NCBI GenBank assembly: GCA_019247255.1
Contig: JAFAPJ010000677.1
Location: 1-6,412 of the forward strand
DNA length: 6,412 nt
Direction: 5' to 3'
DNA from: Methylobacteriaceae bacterium
GTDB taxonomy: Bacteria; Pseudomonadota; Alphaproteobacteria; Rhizobiales; Beijerinckiaceae
The notes under the pieces: model-generated
Told to the model about the DNA's origin: nothing
The model's database searches: none
Seen by the model: the letters and a program-made list of their open reading frames with translations, nothing else
Made by a program: the position numbers and the translations under genes
Part shown: positions 4,871-6,412 of the stretch, piece after piece
Numbering within the stretch: the stretch's first letter is position 1
Layout of the letters: every line of letters begins with the position of its first letter

Positions 4871-5968
4871 ATGATCGCTCCTCGCCTCCTCTATCTCTGC
4901 TTCGAGCGCCTGCGCGAGGGCGGGGCGGCCGCGACCCATGTCGGGGAGATCGTGGCGGGCCTGCAGCGGCGCGGCGTCGCGGTCACGCTGCTCGCCGAAG
5001 GCGGAGAGGCGGCAGCCGGGCTTCGCGGCCAGCTCGGCCGCTACGTGCGGCTGACCGCCCGCGCCGCGCGGGCGCTTCCCCGGCACGACGCGGTCTATGT
5101 TCGGTCGCATTTCGCCGCCTGGCCGGCTGCCCTCGCGGCCCGGCTCGCCCGCCGCCCCGTCCTGCACGAGGTGAACGGGACCTACGGCGACGCATTCGTC
5201 ACGCATCCGGGCTACCGCCCGGTGGCGCGACTCCTCGCCGCCGCGCAGCGCGCCCAGTATCGCTCCGCCGCCCGCCTCGTCGCGGTCACGCCCGACCTCG
5301 CGGCCTGGGCGGGCCGGGAGGCCGGCCACGATCGCGTCAGCGTCGTGCCGAACGCCGCGAACACGGAGCTCTTCCGGCCGGACGGCCCGCGCGCCGAGCG
5401 GCCCAGGCCTTATGCCGTCTTCGTGGGAGGTCTCACGCGCTGGCACGGCGTCGAGACGATGCTCGCGGCCGCGCGCGATCCGGCCTGGCCGGACGGAACC
5501 GACCTCGTGGTCGCCGGACCGCTAATCGACGAGAGCCTGCGGCCCACTCTCGCCGCCGCTCCCGGCAACGTCGCCTATCTCGGGCGGCTGCCTCAGGCCG
5601 ACCTGCCCGCGCTGATCCGCGGCGCGGTCGCGGCGCTCGTGCCGATCTCGGACCCGAGCGGGCGTTCCTCCCGCGGCGGAGTGCTGCCGCTGAAGCTCTA
5701 CGAAGGGCTCGCCTGCGGGGTCCCGGCGATCGTGACGGACCTTCCCGGCCAGGCGGAGCTCGTGCGCGCGGGCGAGTGCGGCCTCGTGGTCCCGGTCGAC
5801 GATCCGCCCGCGCTCGCCCGCGCGGTCGCGACGCTCCCGGCCGATCCCGAGCGCGCGCGGCGCATGGGCGAAGCCGGAGCGGCGCTCGTGCGGGCGGAGC
5901 ACAGCTGGGACGCGCGCGCGGCGGATACGCTCGCCATCCTGGACGAGGTGCTCAGAGCGTCGCGATGA
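4871..5968 (+). CDS. Glycosyltransferase family 4 (GT-B fold)
   Basis: A 365-residue GT-B glycosyltransferase of the GT4 kind, which moves a sugar from a nucleotide-sugar to a lipid-linked, polysaccharide or other acceptor in the cytoplasm. The N-terminal domain (about 1-165) starts with the strand PRLLYLCFERLREGGAAATH, which has the Gly-rich acceptor-side loop, and includes HEVNG (99-103). The linker SVVPNAANTELFRP (157-170) is typical. The C-terminal nucleotide-sugar-binding domain has FVGGLTRWHGVE (184-195) and PLKLYEGLACGVPAIVTD (273-290), ending in GLVVPVDDP (304-312). The usual first Glu of the EX7E motif is Gly270 here, with only the second (Glu278) present, as in some other GT4 enzymes. 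I chose the ATG at 4871, although no clear ribosome binding site precedes it. A GTG at 4790 would add 27 residues unlike the family's N-terminus. The 3' end overlaps the convergent dehydrogenase gene by 17 bases. Confidence 0.88.
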   Translation: MIAPRLLYLCFERLREGGAAATHVGEIVAGLQRRGVAVTLLAEGGEAAAGLRGQLGRYVRLTARAARALPRHDAVYVRSHFAAWPAALAARLARRPVLHEVNGTYGDAFVTHPGYRPVARLLAAAQRAQYRSAARLVAVTPDLAAWAGREAGHDRVSVVPNAANTELFRPDGPRAERPRPYAVFVGGLTRWHGVETMLAAARDPAWPDGTDLVVAGPLIDESLRPTLAAAPGNVAYLGRLPQADLPALIRGAVAALVPISDPSGRSSRGGVLPLKLYEGLACGVPAIVTDLPGQAELVRAGECGLVVPVDDPPALARAVATLPADPERARRMGEAGAALVRAEHSWDARAADTLAILDEVLRASR

Positions 5969-6412
5969 CCTTGCCGAAGACCCGTCGGCTCTCGAGCTTG
6001 GCGAGCCCGCGCTCGAACTCGGCGAGCGGCACGACCTCGTCGATCACGGGCGCGAGCCCGCCCGCCATCTTGGCGAGCGCTTGCCGGATGTTCTCGATCC
6101 GGCAGCCGAAGGAGCCGACGATCCGATATTGCTGCTGGAAGAGCTGCATCAGGTTCATCGACGCCGAGACGCCGGAGGTCGACCCGCAGGTGACGAGCCG
6201 ACCGCCGCGCTTGAGGCAGAGCAGGCTGCCGGCCCAGGTTTCGGCCCCGACATGCTCGAACACGACGTCGACGCCGCGCCGCTTCGTCAGCCGCCGCACC
6301 TCGCCCTCGAAGCGCTCGGTCCGGTAGTTGATGACGTGGTCGGCCCCCAGCGCCGCGGCCTTCGCGCCCTTCTCGTCGTCGCCGACCGTGGTGTAGACCG
6401 TACAGCCGATCG
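5952..6412 (-). CDS. Zinc-binding (MDR superfamily) alcohol dehydrogenase/quinone oxidoreductase, C-terminal fragment
   Basis: The last 152 residues of a medium-chain dehydrogenase/reductase; the N-terminal catalytic domain and the start of the nucleotide-binding fold lie past the right edge. The visible part opens inside the Rossmann fold with GCTVYTTVGDDEKGAKAAALG, where the acidic or polar end of the second strand contacts the NAD(P) ribose, then GADHVINY. It continues with GVDVVFEHVGAETW (the strand that follows the cofactor site) and GGRLVTCGSTSG (a conserved strand and loop). The tail DEVVPLAEFERGLAKLESRRVFGKVIATL is the standard MDR C-terminus. Whether it binds catalytic zinc, and its substrate, cannot be told because those residues are outside the window. 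Its TGA (5952-5954) lies inside the last codons of the glycosyltransferase gene. Confidence 0.9.
   Translation of the reverse strand, partial: IGCTVYTTVGDDEKGAKAAALGADHVINYRTERFEGEVRRLTKRRGVDVVFEHVGAETWAGSLLCLKRGGRLVTCGSTSGVSASMNLMQLFQQQYRIVGSFGCRIENIRQALAKMAGGLAPVIDEVVPLAEFERGLAKLESRRVFGKVIATL

Noticed and set aside
5350..5361. GAAC-GCCGC-GAAC inside the glycosyltransferase gene as a further LexA box
   Set aside because: The spacer is 5 bases instead of 7 and the site is inside a coding region.
4540..6327. Plus-strand open frame of 595 codons across the glycosyltransferase region
   Set aside because: It runs out of frame through the clear glycosyltransferase gene, is dominated by Arg/Ala/Gly/Pro and matches no family I recognise.

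Overview
This GC-rich window (by eye about 70% G+C, with third codon positions nearly all G or C) looks like chromosomal DNA of an alphaproteobacterium, probably from the Methylobacterium/Rhizobiales side. The evidence is the style of the proteins, the GC-rich extragenic palindromes, and above all two direct-repeat GAAC-N7-GAAC (GTTC-N7-GTTC) sites, the LexA box form typical of Alphaproteobacteria. The species assignment is an inference.

Layout, left to right. (1) The 5' end of an ABC-transporter ATPase gene on the minus strand runs off the left edge (1-149). (2) A gene-free stretch (150-438) holds two inverted copies of a palindromic extragenic repeat. (3) A minus-strand pair, rmuC (1191-2732) followed 5 bases later by an FkbM-type methyltransferase gene (439-1185), is very likely one operon. 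(4) A divergent intergenic region (2736-2914) holds two tandem LexA boxes facing rmuC and a candidate promoter with an overlapping palindrome facing a PPOX-family flavin-binding protein gene (2915-3532, plus). (5) The minus-strand pair paaG-like (3993-4772) and paaI-like (3529-3996) is translationally coupled and converges on the PPOX gene with overlapping stop codons. (6) A GT4-type glycosyltransferase gene (4871-5968, plus) overlaps by 17 bases the convergent 3' end of a zinc-type MDR dehydrogenase gene (5952-6412, minus), which runs off the right edge.

How it fits together. Most of the window is ordinary housekeeping and metabolic gene content. The most informative signal is regulatory: the tandem LexA sites imply that rmuC, which encodes a DNA-recombination/repair-associated protein, belongs to the SOS regulon, and that the FkbM methyltransferase may be induced with it. 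The paaG/paaI pair suggests aromatic-CoA (phenylacetyl-CoA type) or related acyl-CoA handling, but no other phenylacetate genes are visible. I found no RNA genes, CRISPR array, insertion sequence or clearly new multi-gene system.
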